Assembly (NCBI RefSeq): GCF_010669285.1
Contig: NZ_CP048711.1
Coordinates: 868,001 to 932,000 of the forward strand
Reading direction: 5' to 3'
Source: Kineobactrum salinum
GTDB taxonomy: Bacteria > Pseudomonadota > Gammaproteobacteria > Pseudomonadales > Halieaceae
Length of the DNA stretch: 64,000 nucleotides
Of the stretch, positions 1 through 10,806 are shown one piece after another. Positions within the stretch are counted from its first letter, which is position 1. Every line of letters starts with the position of its first letter. The notes below the pieces were generated by a model. The model was not told the DNA's origin. It made no database searches and was given only the letters and a program-made list of their open reading frames with translations. A program made the translations under genes and the position numbers.

Positions 1-1035
1 CTTGCCGGCCAGCAGATCCGGCGAGAAAAAGGCCGACTCGAGGAAGAGATTGCGGGTGCCGGCGCCGACGGAGGAAGCTTCGCCGCCCATAATGCCCGCC
101 ATCGCCAGCGGGCCCTCGTGGTCGGCAATCACCAGGGTATCGGCCTGTAGCTCCACGGTTTGGCCGTCCAGCAGGGCCAGGGATTCGCCCGCCTGGGCAG
201 TGCGCACAATAATACCGCCCTGCAATTTGTCCAGGTCGAAGGCATGCATCGGCTGGCCCAGTTCCAGCAGCACGTAGTTGGTCACATCCACGACCGCATC
301 GATACTGCGCAGGCCACAGCGCCGCAGCTTCTCCTGCAACCACAGCGGCGAGGGCCGACTGATATCGACCCCGCGCAGCACCCGCCCCATATAGCGCGGG
401 CAGCGCTCGGGAGCATCGATACGCAGCGGCAGGCTATCATCGATCGAGGCAGGCACCGGCTCACAGGCCACTGGCGTGACCGGCAGTTCATTCAGCAGGC
501 CCACTTCCCGGGCGATGCCGGCAATGCCCAAACAGTCTGCCCGGTTCGGGGTCAGGCCTATCTCTATCAGGCAATCATCCAGCCCGAGATACTCGCGCAG
601 GTCCGTGCCCACCGGTGCATCCGCGGGCAGCTCCATCAGGCCCGCGCTGGCTTCGGAAATACCCAGTTCCTGCTCCGCGCAGAGCATGCCCTGGGACTCG
701 ACCCCGCGCAGCTTCGCCTTCTTGATCTTGAAGTCACCGGGCAACACCGCGCCAATCTGGGCCAGCGGCGCCTTCAGCCCGGCACGGGCGTTGGGAGCGC
801 CGCAGACGATCTGTACCGTCCCGCTGCCGGTTTCCACCGTGCACAGGCGCAGCTTGTCGGCATTCGGATGCTGTTCGGCACTGATGACTTCCGCTACCAC
901 AACGCCGCTGAAGCGGCCCGCTACCGGTTCAATCGCATCGACTTCAAGTCCTGCCATCGTGATCTGTTGCGCCAGCTCCCCGGTACTCAGAGCCGGGTCA
1001 ACCCATTCGCGCAGCCATTGTTCACTGATTTTCAC
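1..1035 (-). CDS. pheT: Phenylalanyl-tRNA synthetase beta subunit (N-terminal part)
   Basis: The beta chain of the alpha2-beta2 enzyme that charges tRNA-Phe. Only the first 345 codons are present, because the reading frame runs off the left edge; the family is usually near 790-800 residues. It starts with GTG at 1035 ([14 protein letters not shown]), 8 nt after GGAGAG. The N-terminal tRNA-binding (EMAP-like) region with HPNADKL and VCGAPN is visible, followed by the start of the B3/B4 editing region ([11 protein letters not shown]). The visible end reads [10 protein letters not shown], typical of this family. It lies 20 bp downstream of pheS and is surely co-transcribed with it. Confidence 0.96.
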   Translation of the reverse strand, partial: MKISEQWLREWVDPALSTGELAQQITMAGLEVDAIEPVAGRFSGVVVAEVISAEQHPNADKLRLCTVETGSGTVQIVCGAPNARAGLKAPLAQIGAVLPGDFKIKKAKLRGVESQGMLCAEQELGISEASAGLMELPADAPVGTDLREYLGLDDCLIEIGLTPNRADCLGIAGIAREVGLLNELPVTPVACEPVPASIDDSLPLRIDAPERCPRYMGRVLRGVDISRPSPLWLQEKLRRCGLRSIDAVVDVTNYVLLELGQPMHAFDLDKLQGGIIVRTAQAGESLALLDGQTVELQADTLVIADHEGPLAMAGIMGGEASSVGAGTRNLFLESAFFSPDLLAGK

Positions 1036-1055
1036 TTGTCTCTCTCCGTGGTCTG

Positions 1056-2340
<1,285 letters not shown>

Positions 2341-2411
2341 TCCCGAGTCTGCACGCTGTTACATACTCTTAACTCTTACCTTCTACCTATTCCCGCTACC
2401 CAACTTGTAGC

Positions 2412-2557
2412 TGGCACCACTGGTAGTCAGGTGCGGGCTGTAGGGGCCTGCGCGGACCGTCGGCGGCCATGGATGGCCGCCGACGAGCCTACATGGATGT
2501 ACTTGTGGCGTGTCCGCGCAGGCCCCTACAGCCTGCGCCTGGCGGCATTTCACTGCC
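2412..2557 (-). repeat. Nested-palindrome intergenic element, copy b
   Basis: The outer arms at 2429-2456 and 2513-2540 are 28 nt long and complementary with two mismatches. They surround a perfect 11-nt inner dyad at 2460-2483 (TCGGCGGCCAT, gg, ATGGCCGCCGA), then CGAGCC and GGCGTGTCC. The order ACCGT, dyad, CGAGCC, GGCGTGTC is the family core read in reverse orientation. The left edge carries TGGCAC, and the right edge is poorly defined. Arms and dyad differ from every other copy but remain self-complementary. Confidence 0.7.
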
Positions 2558-2625
2558 CAACCAATACCACCTGGCCTGAATCCAGACGGGACCCGCAACT
2601 TGCGCCGGGCATACATCGCCCCAAA

Positions 2626-2660
2626 TAAAAAAGGGAAAGAGCAACGCCCTTTCCCTTTGT
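2626..2660 (-). terminator. Rho-independent terminator after rplT
   Basis: Read on the minus strand, AAAGGGAAAG and CTTTCCCTTT form a 10-bp stem around a short loop, followed by TTTTTTA. It ends the thrS-infC-rpmI-rplT unit before the palindromic elements and pheS, so pheST may need its own promoter or read-through. Confidence 0.85.
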
Positions 2661-2707
2661 GATCCTGCATGTGTAGCCAGCGAACCGCGTCAGCGGCAGG
2701 GACGGAC

Positions 2708-3064
2708 TCAGGCCAGTGCGGCCTTCGCTTGCTCCACGATCGCTGCAAAAGCCGGCTTGTCGTGCACCGCCAGGTCCGACAGGACGCGACGATCCAGGCC
2801 GATCTCGGCTTTCTTCAGGCCGTTGATCAACCGGCTGTAGCTCAAGCCATTGGCGCGGGACTGGGCGTTGATACGCGTGATCCACAGCGCCCGGAACTGG
2901 CGCTTGCGCTGACGGCGGTCGCGGTAGGCATACTGGCCCGCCTTGGTGACAGCCTGCTTGGCAACACGAAACACACGGCTGCGGGCGCCATAATAGCCCT
3001 TGGCCTGCTTCAGAATTTTCTTGTGACGGCGATGAGCCGTTACACCACGTTTAACGCGAGGCAT
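2708..3064 (-). CDS. rplT: 50S ribosomal protein L20
   Basis: An early-assembly 23S rRNA-binding protein of the large subunit, 118 residues, standard length. The start [16 protein letters not shown] and internal [19 protein letters not shown] are diagnostic. It is the last gene of the infC-rpmI-rplT group and is followed by a clear terminator. In enteric bacteria L20 represses rpmI-rplT translation by binding the leader; the rpmI-rplT spacing here (32 bp) is compatible with coupling, but I did not identify the binding structure. Confidence 0.98.
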   Translation of the reverse strand: MPRVKRGVTAHRRHKKILKQAKGYYGARSRVFRVAKQAVTKAGQYAYRDRRQRKRQFRALWITRINAQSRANGLSYSRLINGLKKAEIGLDRRVLSDLAVHDKPAFAAIVEQAKAALA

Positions 3065-3096
3065 AGGTCTTCTCCTGGTTCTCGATAATCAACTGT

Positions 3097-3291
3097 TCAG
3101 CAGGCCCGCAACATGCGGTCCACATGCACCTTGTCACTGGCGTGGACCATGGAGGTCCCGCGCAGCTGGCGCTTGCGCTTGGTTGTCATCTTGGTCAGGA
3201 TGTGGCTCTTGTAAGCGCTTTTGCGCTTGTAGCCGCCGGCCGTTTTCTTGAAACGCTTGGCAGCCCCGCTGTGAATTTTAGCTTTTGGCAT
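3097..3291 (-). CDS. rpmI: 50S ribosomal protein L35
   Basis: A small basic large-subunit protein of 64 residues. It begins [17 protein letters not shown] and contains KSHILTKM, both typical of L35. It sits between infC and rplT in the universally conserved order, 61 bp after infC and 32 bp before rplT. Nothing is unusual about it. Confidence 0.98.
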   Translation of the reverse strand: MPKAKIHSGAAKRFKKTAGGYKRKSAYKSHILTKMTTKRKRQLRGTSMVHASDKVHVDRMLRAC

Positions 3292-3352
3292 CGTCAGATA
3301 CTCCGCATTGGTATCAGTAATAAAAATTGAAGAAAAAAGGCATTCACAGGCC

Positions 3353-3889
3353 CTAGTTCTTCTTCTTGGGTGCGATCACCATGGTCAGTTGCCGGCCTTC
3401 CATTTTCGGGAATTGCTCGACACCGCCCAGTTCGGCCAGATCAGCTTCTACCCGCTTGAGTAGCTCCATGCCGATTTCCTGGTGGGCCATTTCACGGCCG
3501 CGAAACCGCAGCGTGACCTTGGCCTTATCGCCTTGCTCCAGAAAACGCACCAGGTTGCGTAGTTTTACCTGGTAGTCTCCTTCCTCCGTCCCTGGACGAA
3601 ACTTCATTTCCTTTACTTGTGTTCGCTTTTGCTTCTTTTTCTGCGCATTCTTCTGCTTCTTGGCTTCGAAGATATGCTTCCCATAGTCCATGACCTTGCA
3701 GACCGGAGGTTCGGAGTCTGCAATCAAGACGAGATCCATGGTCGCCGCTTCCGCCGCTGCCAGGGCCTCGCGCAGGGAGACGATCCCTACCTGTTCGCCA
3801 TCCGCGCCAACGAGGCGTACCGGATCTGATGTAATCTGGTCATTGATGAGCGCTTTTTTGGACGCGCCCTTGCCGGGTTCTTTCTTAAT
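3353..3889 (-). CDS. infC: Translation initiation factor IF-3 (AUU start)
   Basis: IF-3 binds the 30S subunit and checks start-codon and initiator-tRNA pairing. The best start is ATT at 3889, 7 nt after GGAG, giving 178 residues beginning [19 protein letters not shown]. coli IF3 has 180. No ATG or GTG is placed sensibly, and upstream in-frame codons belong to thrS. An AUU start is the known basis of IF-3 autoregulation in Gammaproteobacteria. The N-domain ([13 protein letters not shown]) and C-domain ([15 protein letters not shown]) are both present. The start overlaps the thrS stop by a few bases. Confidence 0.96.
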   Translation of the reverse strand: MKKEPGKGASKKALINDQITSDPVRLVGADGEQVGIVSLREALAAAEAATMDLVLIADSEPPVCKVMDYGKHIFEAKKQKNAQKKKQKRTQVKEMKFRPGTEEGDYQVKLRNLVRFLEQGDKAKVTLRFRGREMAHQEIGMELLKRVEADLAELGGVEQFPKMEGRQLTMVIAPKKKN

Positions 3890-5815
3890 GCTGATTCTCC
3901 AATAAAGTACGGCCGCGACGCGCCACGTCATCTGCGAGGATTGCGCCAACGGCGCCCAGATCCATGGATCCCAGGTCCTCGCCACGACGGGCCCTCACGG
4001 CCACAGTCTGTGTTTCCACTTCTTTGTCCCCCACCACGAGCAGGTAGGGAACCTTACGGATTGTGTGCTCGCGGATTTTAAAGCCGATTTTCTCATTTCT
4101 CAAGTCCGAGACGACCCGAAAGCCCTTGTTCTTCAAGGAATCTTCCACATTTTGGGCATATTCGGCCTGTTTGTCGGTAATATTCAACACTACGGCCTGG
4201 ATGGGCGCCAGCCAGGCGGGGAAGATGCCCTCGTAGTGCTCGATCAAAATACCGATAAAACGCTCGAAGGAACCGAGTATCGCCCGGTGCAGCATGACCG
4301 GTACCTGGCGGGAACCATCCTCGGCCACATACTGGGCATCCAGACGTCCAGGCATGGAAAAATCAACCTGTATGGTACCCAGCTGCCAGACCCGGCCGAT
4401 ACAGTCCTTCAGCGAGAACTCGATCTTGGGGCCGTAAAAGGCACCCTCGCCGGGCAGCTCCAGCCAGGGCAGGCCGTGGGCGTCCAGCGCATCGGCCAGG
4501 GCCTTTTCGGCGCGATCCCAGTCGGTGTCGGAGCCCACCCGTTGGGCGGGGCGGGTGGACAGCCGGTAGATGACCTCGCTGAAACCGAAGTCGGCATAGA
4601 CCTCATGCAGGAAGTCGATGAACGCGGCCACCTCCGGCTGGATCTGGTCCTCGGTGCAGAAGATATGGGCATCGTCCTGGGTGAAACCGCGCACCCGCAT
4701 GATGCCGTGCAGGGAGCCGGAGGGCTCGTTGCGGTGACAGCTGCCGAATTCGGCCAGCCGCAGCGGCAGATCCCGGTAGGACTTCAGACCCTGGTTGAAG
4801 ACCTGCACATGGCAGGGGCAGTTCATCGGCTTGACCGCGAACTGACGCTCCTCACTCTGGAGCGTGAACATGTCGTCGCCGAACTTGTCTGCATGGCCGG
4901 AGCGCTCCCACAGGACATGTCCACCAGTTGCGGCGTCCTGATCTCCTGGTAGCCATGGGCGCGCTGGGCGCGGCGCATGTACTGCTCGATGACCTGGTAC
5001 ACAGTCCAGCCATCCGGGTGCCAGAACACCATGCCCGGCGCTTCTTCCTGGGTGTGGAACAGGCCCAGCTTCTTGCCGATCTTGCGGTGGTCGCGCTTTT
5101 CGGCCTCTTCGATCCGGGTCAGGTATTCCTTGAGTTGCTTCTTGTTCGCCCAGGCGGTGCCATAGATGCGCTGCAGCATCTCGTTGCGGGAATCGCCGCG
5201 CCAGTAAGCCCCCGCCACCTTGGTCAGCTTGAAGGCCTTGAGCTTGCCGGTGCTGGGCACATGAGGGCCACGGCACAGGTCCATCCAGGCGCCCTGCTGG
5301 TAGAGGGACAGCTCCTCGTCCTGCGGCAGGCTTTCGATAATCTGCACTTTGTAGTGCTCACCCATGTTGCGAAACAGCTCGATCGCGCGCTCGCGGCTCA
5401 TCACCACCCGCTCTACCGGCAGGTCGTCGGCGACGATCTGTTCCATGCGCTGTTCGATCTTCGCCAGATCCTCCGGCGTAAAATGATGGCCGGTGGCAAA
5501 GTCATAGTAGAAACCGTCCTCGATCACCGGGCCGATAGTGACCTGGGTGCCCGGAAACAGTTGCTGGGTCGCCATTGCCAGCAGATGAGCGGTGGAGTGA
5601 CGGATGACTTCCAGGCCGGCCTCGTCGCGCTCGGTGACAATCGCCAGCTCGGCGTCACGTTCAATGAGATAGGAGGTATCCACCTGGCGGCCATCCACCA
5701 CGCCCGCCAGGGCGGCCTTGGCCAGGCCCGGGCCGATGTCCGCGGCCACATCGTGAACAGTGACAGGATTATCGAAAATTCGCTGGCTGCCATCAGGCAG
5801 GGTAATCGCGGGCAT
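3885..5815 (-). CDS. thrS: Threonyl-tRNA synthetase (one-base frameshift)
   Basis: Charges tRNA-Thr. The frame begins at ATG 5815 ([16 protein letters not shown]) with an N-terminal TGS domain, then the editing domain ([10 protein letters not shown]), the class II core and the C-terminal anticodon-binding domain ending GRTLLENQH. After TPQLVDMS (about residue 300) the reading frame is lost and resumes one base over as [16 protein letters not shown]. The break is at about 4913-4914, where one G is missing on the plus strand. Restored, the protein is 643 residues, matching E. coli at 642. thrS is essential, so a sequencing error is much more likely than a pseudogene. Confidence 0.93.
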
Positions 5816-5927
5816 GCGCCTTCCTTTGGTCAGTGGTGACCCCTACTAAAGGCCACGTGAGTCAGCTGCAATCCAGGATCGGGCTGAGGGTCTGTTGGGT
5901 CCCGAACCGGTAAATTCAGGGCCGCGG

Positions 5928-5936
5928 ATTGTAGCA
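5928..5936 (-). promoter_or_regulatory. Probable thrS promoter (extended -10)
   Basis: TGCTACAAT on the minus strand is an extended -10 element about 112 bp before the thrS start. No good -35 is seen, as expected for this class. It leaves a leader of roughly 105 nt. In E. coli the thrS leader carries a tRNA-like operator; I did not model one here. Confidence 0.5.
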
Positions 5937-6006
5937 CGCGCCAATACTATTGTGCCACCCAATGGCGCGCTGCCTGCGGCGTTCGGCGGCCCCGATCAGC
6001 GATTGT

Positions 6007-6036
6007 TTGCCAATGCCCCCCGCAGTGGGCTATAGT
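6007..6036 (+). promoter_or_regulatory. Sigma-70 promoter of the host-attachment gene
   Basis: TTGCCA (6007-6012) and TATAGT (6031-6036) are separated by 18 bp, 35 bp before the next ATG, which is preceded by GGAGG. It is divergent from the thrS promoter. Confidence 0.55.
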
Positions 6037-6070
6037 CTGTACAGGCACGCTGATACCGGAGGTAGCATCC

Positions 6071-6517
6071 ATGGCCACATGGTTACTCGTCGCCAACGCC
6101 AGTTGCGCGCGTTTGTATGAAACCCAGTCCCGCCCCCGAACCCTGACCCTGGTCAATGCCTTCGAACACCCCGCCAGCAGGGAAAAGGGTGAAGACCTGG
6201 CCTCCGACCGTCCCGGTCATGTGCAAACCGACAACCCGGGCGGCGAGGCCGCCGCCCACAGCGCCTTCAACGAACCCACCAGCCCCAAGGAGTACGAGCA
6301 CGAGCGCTTTGCGATGTTGCTGGCAAAGACGCTGGAAGATGGCCGCACCCACAATCGCTTCGACGAATTGATTCTGGTTGCATCACCCCAGTTTCACGGA
6401 CTGCTCAACAAGCAGATGAACGGCCATCTGGCGAAAATGGTCAGCAATCACGTGAACAAGGACTATACCCGGCTCGACGAGGCCGCGCTGCTGCAGAAGC
6501 TGGACCCGCTGGCCTAG
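6071..6517 (+). CDS. Host-attachment-domain protein
   Basis: A soluble protein of 148 residues resembling the Host_attach family, described as required for attachment to host cells. The start MATWLLVANASCARLYE, the middle region with FNEPTSPKEYEHERFA, and the later ELILVASPQFHGLLNKQM are typical of that family. There is no signal peptide or membrane segment, so the family name should not be read as proof of a surface role. GGAGG lies 9 nt before the ATG. Its TAG stop overlaps the stop of the convergent gene in a shared CTAG. Confidence 0.8.
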   Translation: MATWLLVANASCARLYETQSRPRTLTLVNAFEHPASREKGEDLASDRPGHVQTDNPGGEAAAHSAFNEPTSPKEYEHERFAMLLAKTLEDGRTHNRFDELILVASPQFHGLLNKQMNGHLAKMVSNHVNKDYTRLDEAALLQKLDPLA

Positions 6518-6930
6518 CCCATCAGGCCGGCCAGCGGCCGGCCGCCGGGCGCGACGGAATAGCCGTGCTGCACCCGGAAGGCGGAGACCAGCCTGGCCTC
6601 CGTGGTGAGGGCCGGACCCAGGCTGTCGAGTTGGCAACCCGGCACGCGGTACTCGAGGTGCTCCTCGTAGGCAACGGTTTCCAGCTGATACTGGCAAATC
6701 CGCGAGCGCGGCAGGATAAGCTGCACGACGTAGCCGGCCCCGTACCGCGGCACCAGCCATTGGCGCGCGATCATCTCCGCATAGCGCTGCTCCAGTTTCA
6801 GCAGGCAGTATTTCTCGCCGCTGCGGCCGGGTTGGATACTGCGCCAGCCGTCCAGTTCCAGCGCAGCGAGCTGCTGCGGGCACAGGGCCTGGTAGAGCGC
6901 GATGGCGGCGGGTTGGGCAATGGCATTCAT
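6514..6930 (-). CDS. Uncharacterised small protein linked to the sortase gene
   Basis: 138 residues with no signal peptide or membrane segment. The pattern LELDGWRSI, YAEMIARQW, GYVVQLILPRSRICQYQ, then HLEYRVPGCQLDSL vaguely resembles small bacterial proteins often labelled ADP-ribosylation/crystallin J1, but I cannot assign a function. Its ATG overlaps the sortase stop (ATGA), so it is translationally coupled as the last gene of the sortase-substrate operon. Whether it belongs functionally to the sorting system is unknown. Confidence 0.65.
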   Translation of the reverse strand: MNAIAQPAAIALYQALCPQQLAALELDGWRSIQPGRSGEKYCLLKLEQRYAEMIARQWLVPRYGAGYVVQLILPRSRICQYQLETVAYEEHLEYRVPGCQLDSLGPALTTEARLVSAFRVQHGYSVAPGGRPLAGLMG

Positions 6931-7553
6931 TGTAGTTCTCCTGATTGTGCCGATAGTGATCCAACAGCCCGCGCTTCCACCACGTAGCGCAACGGGCCAT
7001 TGGGGTTGGCAGCCTCAAAGGGGTAGCAGGTCACCAGCAGCAGATGCGGCGTGGTCACCGGCGGCAGGTCCAGACGCTCCAGCCGGGTATCCACCACCCG
7101 GGCCTGCGTTACGCGGTACTGCCGATAAGCCCCCCGATACCACTGCAGCTCGACCAGGTCTCCGGCGACTAGCCCCTGCATGAACGCAAAATGGGTGTCC
7201 CGGTGCCCCGCGACCAGCGCCCAGCCATTGCCGCTGCCGCTGCCGCTGCCGTCAAAGACCGGGTGCAGGCCGGGGCCAAAGGCCAGAGCCTGGCCACTGA
7301 TACCGGACAACACGTACTGATCGACCCCCCGGGCCGGCACTCGCAATTGCGCCACCGGCCAAGTATCCGCCCAGGGCCAGGGCTTTGTCGGTGCGCCAGC
7401 GTGCACACTGGCCTGCCAGGCATGGGCCAGCAGGCGCTGGGCCAGGACCGCCTTGGCGTGGATCCAGCCCGCCGCGCTCAGCTGCCAGCCAGCGCTGGCG
7501 AGCAGGGCCAGCAGCACCAGCGTCAGCGCCGGCCTACTGCTGCTTGGGAACAT
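6927..7553 (-). CDS. Class GN sortase (proteobacterial dedicated sortase)
   Basis: A membrane-anchored cysteine transpeptidase of 208 residues. One N-terminal membrane segment (about 7-30) is followed by a sortase barrel with the expected triad: His117 in AGHRDTH, Cys176 in LLVTCYPF and Arg189 in GPLRYVV. A Gly/Ser tract (about residues 101-109, GSGSGSGNG) encoded by a six-base repeat lies just before the His motif. It overlaps its substrate gene by 20 bp. Sortases in Gram-negative bacteria usually serve one substrate, here the neighbour upstream. The regulator pair pdsR/pdsS next door fits the known dedicated module. Confidence 0.93.
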   Translation of the reverse strand: MFPSSSRPALTLVLLALLASAGWQLSAAGWIHAKAVLAQRLLAHAWQASVHAGAPTKPWPWADTWPVAQLRVPARGVDQYVLSGISGQALAFGPGLHPVFDGSGSGSGNGWALVAGHRDTHFAFMQGLVAGDLVELQWYRGAYRQYRVTQARVVDTRLERLDLPPVTTPHLLLVTCYPFEAANPNGPLRYVVEARAVGSLSAQSGELQ

Positions 7554-9689
7554 GGTCGATCTCGGGGCCGCGCATCACCCAGACCAGCACGGCGATAAAC
7601 AGCAACAGGCAGCCCAGAAACAGTTTTGAGGCCGCGGTAGTGGCAGTCTGCGGATAGGCGAAGGTCTGTGCCGCCTGGCCCCGCGGCCGGGTGTTGGGCA
7701 CCGCTGCGGGTTGCAGCGGTTGCTCTGGCGGCCGGGAGATCTGCTGCTCCACGGCCACAAAACTGGTGTAGGGACTCAGCAACCGGTGCGCCAGCGCCAG
7801 CGGCAGTACCTCGGCGCGGATTGCGCTGTCGTCGCGCCCCTGGTAGCGCTGATCCAGCAGCTGTTCGATCCGCCCACGGGCCCACAGACTGCCGATGCCG
7901 GGCCAGGACACGGCACCACCCTCGGGCAGGCGTACGCGTTGCTGCCAGGGCTGCCCACCCAGCTGGCCGCTGACCAGAATCTCGCCCCCCGGGGCGGAGC
8001 CTCGAAGCGCACCGCCCGCAGCAGCGGCGCGCCCTGGTACAAATCCGGCACCGGTCCTGCCGCGGCGGCCACCGCTGCCGGCCAGTCGATCGCGATATCC
8101 GTGACCAGTGGCGCTGACAGGTAGCGGAACAGGGTGTCCATACCGGCACTGACCTCCTCCAGTTCGCCGATATGCAGGTGCATGCCGCGCCCCAGCTGGG
8201 CGGCCTTGCGCATGAACCAGCTGTTGGGCGCCGCTCCGATACCGACGGTAAACAGCCGGTTGCGGCCGATGCCACGGGCAATGGCATCCACCACGGCCTG
8301 TTCGTTACCCACTGCGCCGTCGGTAATGAAAATGATCTGGCGCAGATGCTCGGACTCCTCTGTCATTGCCGCAGCGGTATTGAGCGCGTGCTGCAACGGC
8401 GCCAGCATTTCGGTACCGCCACTGGCCCGCAGCTGGCGCACAAATTCCTGGGCCTGCTGCAGATGGTGCCGGCTGGCGGGCATGGCCCGGTCATACAGGG
8501 CGCGATAATCGCTGTCGAAGGCGATGATATTGAATCGATCTTCCGGCCGCAGCTGGCGCAGCGCAGTCGCCAGACTCTGCCGCGCCTGTTCGATGGACAC
8601 GCCGCCCATGGAGCCGGAGGTATCCACCACGAACACCAGCTCCCGCGGCACCACCTGCAGATCGCCGGTGAGCGCCGGCGGCACTACCAGCAGCAGACCG
8701 TAGTGGGCCTCACCCACCTGCTCAGTGAACAGCGCGGCCCGCGGTCTGCTGCCAGTGGCCGGCGCCCACTTCAATACAAAGTCGCGATCCATTTCCGCCA
8801 CCCCGGCGGTCAGCCGCAGTCGATAGCGGTTGGCGTCGCGGCGCAGGCTCAGTTCGTGATAGTCCGCCCCGACCCGGGCAAGCGGCATGCCCGCGTCCAG
8901 CTCCACGGTGATCGTCACCGGATTCAGCGGTGTGTGATCGGAGCCGGGCGCGGCGTGCTGCCAGGGCGAAATCGCCGCCGCATCCGGCACCTGGTCGGTG
9001 GCCCGGGCCCAGCCCAACGGCACCAGCTCGCCGCTATCCTCCGGCCCGGCCGGAGGGGACGGTTGCCCCGGCATGTAGCGGGGAGTCAGCGTCATCGGCA
9101 CCCGCAGGCTGAACTCGCCGTCGGCATAGTCGGCCCGCTGCACCCACTCCAGCCGTACCGATACCTCTTCCCCGGGAGCCACATTGGCGACCCGGTTGCT
9201 GAACAGGTTGGGCCGCTGCTGGGCCACCAGGGAGGCCTTTTTGCCAGCCGCCCGCGCCTCCTGGTAGGTCTTCTCGGCAGCCTGCCTTTCGCGGATCTCG
9301 CCGACGATGCGGCGTTCGCCGACCTGCATCTCGAGGTGGCGCACAGCCGCTTCGTCCGGCAGCGGGAATGTGTAGACTGCTTCGGCCCAGTGGCCACTGG
9401 TATTGCGGAAGGTCTGCTGCAGCGTGACCACGGCCACCATGCCGGCGATCTGCATGTCCAGCTCGCTGTGCTGCAGCAGGGCCGGCAGCGGCGCCTGGCC
9501 GGCACTGTGCAGTTCCATGGCGCCGGCCTCGGGCAACGCCTCCTGCGCCCGGCTGACGCTGGCGGACAGCAGCAAGGCGCTGAGCAACAGCGCAATCGCC
9601 GTCGGCAGCAGCCGGAAACACAGCCACAGGCAGCGGCCGGTGATGCGGTCCAGCAAGGGTTTGGGGCGTGGGTGGGGCGATGTTGTCAC
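7534..9689 (-). CDS. Sortase substrate with VIT and VWA domains (one-base frameshift)
   Basis: The single probable target of the adjacent sortase, a marine proteobacterial sortase target family member. It starts with GTG at 9689, 8 nt after GGAG. In order it shows an N-terminal signal/membrane segment (about 25-48), a VIT domain, and a VWA domain with the metal-binding motif DTSGSMGG near residue 356. The C-terminal sorting signal is YPQTAT, then a hydrophobic stretch and a basic-containing tail. The frame breaks after RFEAPPRG at the C-run 7985-7990 (one base short) and resumes as the 7534-7911 frame. Restored length is 718 residues. Confidence 0.9.
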
Positions 9690-9720
9690 GGGGCTTCTCC
9701 GTTGTGGTCTGTCATCTGGA

Positions 9721-9952
9721 AGGCACCTTCATCAGCGATTGGGAGTCCTTAATCCGGTCACTCCTTCCGGAGAGTACTTTCGAGACACGCCGTGCCCAAA
9801 GCACTCGCTGCGCTCATGGGGCAGGCTCTGAACCCCTCCCTGGGGGCTCGGATGCCTGGGCGGCCCCGCGCATCCATGTCGCATACGGTCTCGAAAGTAC
9901 TCTCCGGAAGCAGCGCCCTCACACCGAAGCAGTCCTTCAGCAAGTGCCATTC
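9721..9952 (+). repeat. Nested-palindrome intergenic element, copy c
   Basis: Perfect 23-nt arms lie at 9764-9786 and 9888-9910. The core is longer than in other copies: about 36 extra bases lie after ACGCCGT, and the inner dyad is enlarged. The right end GCAAGTGCCATTC matches copies e and f. It fills much of the 418-bp gap between the divergent sortase-substrate and pdsR genes, so it sits where their promoters should be; I saw no clear promoter elsewhere in that gap. Confidence 0.85.
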
Positions 9953-10107
9953 GTCTTCCACTTTATTAAAGGCAGTATTGCTGGCAATCCCGTGGCGCAA
10001 CTGTGGCGCTTTGGCGATCAATTGTGGCGAATTGTGGCGGCTGCTTGAGCGCTGCCCCGGAATCTGGAACCATGGCGGCTTTCCCGACCCAGGTTCGTCC
10101 CGCGCTC

Positions 10108-10806
10108 ATGTCCCAGCACATCGCCATCGTCGAAGATGAAGCCGCGCTCGCCGCCAACTACCGCGACGCGCTGGAACGCCGCGGCTTCCGGGTTTCGGTG
10201 TACGGTGATCGCGCCGGCGCCAGTGCCGCCTTCGGGCGCCAGTTGCCGGACCTCGCCATCATTGATGTGGGGCTGGGGGACGATATCGAGGGCGGCTTCG
10301 AGCTGTGCCGGGAACTGCGCAGCCAGAGCCCGGAACTGCCGATTGTGTTTCTGACAGCCCGCGACAGTGAGCTGGATATCATTTCCGGCCTGCGCCTGGG
10401 CGCGGACGACTACCTGACCAAGGACATCAGCCAGGCCCATATGCTGGCACGCATTGTCGCGTTGTTCCGGCGGGTGCAGGCGCTGCGGGTACCGGAGCTG
10501 CGTGAGCATTTGCTGGAACAGGGTCCGCTGGGGCTGAACCTGGAGCGGATGACGGCCCACTGGCGGGGCAGCCTGGTGCCGCTGACCGTCACCGAGTTCT
10601 GGATGGTGCATACCCTGGCCCGCCATCCGGGCCATGTGAAGAACCGCCAGCAGTTGATGGAAAGCGCCAACGTAGTACTGGACGACAACACCATCACCTC
10701 TCACATCAAGCGCATCCGGCGCAAATTCCAGGCTCTGGATCCGGCTTTCGACGGTATCGAGACCGCCTACGGCATGGGCTATCGCTGGAACGGTAGCCAG
10801 GGGTGA
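10108..10806 (+). CDS. pdsR: Dedicated sortase system response regulator
   Basis: An OmpR-type regulator of 232 residues. The receiver domain (about 1-120) has acidic residues in IVEDE, phospho-Asp in LAIIDVGLG, Thr in FLTARD and Lys in YLTKDIS. The C-terminal winged helix ends in KRIRRKFQ and YGMGYRW. It matches the response regulator of the proteobacterial dedicated sortase system, and its position beside the sortase supports this. Start choice is uncertain: ATG 10108 fits the domain edge but has no clear ribosome site, and ATG 10072 is possible. It overlaps pdsS by 4 bp. Confidence 0.9.
   Translation: MSQHIAIVEDEAALAANYRDALERRGFRVSVYGDRAGASAAFGRQLPDLAIIDVGLGDDIEGGFELCRELRSQSPELPIVFLTARDSELDIISGLRLGADDYLTKDISQAHMLARIVALFRRVQALRVPELREHLLEQGPLGLNLERMTAHWRGSLVPLTVTEFWMVHTLARHPGHVKNRQQLMESANVVLDDNTITSHIKRIRRKFQALDPAFDGIETAYGMGYRWNGSQG

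Noticed and set aside
3885-5815. Programmed ribosomal frameshifting in thrS
   Set aside because: No slippery heptamer with a downstream structure was seen, and none is known for thrS; a missing base is simpler.
7229-7250. Six-base repeat in the sortase gene as a phase-variable tract
   Set aside because: The unit is a multiple of three, so length change keeps the frame and only lengthens a Gly/Ser linker.
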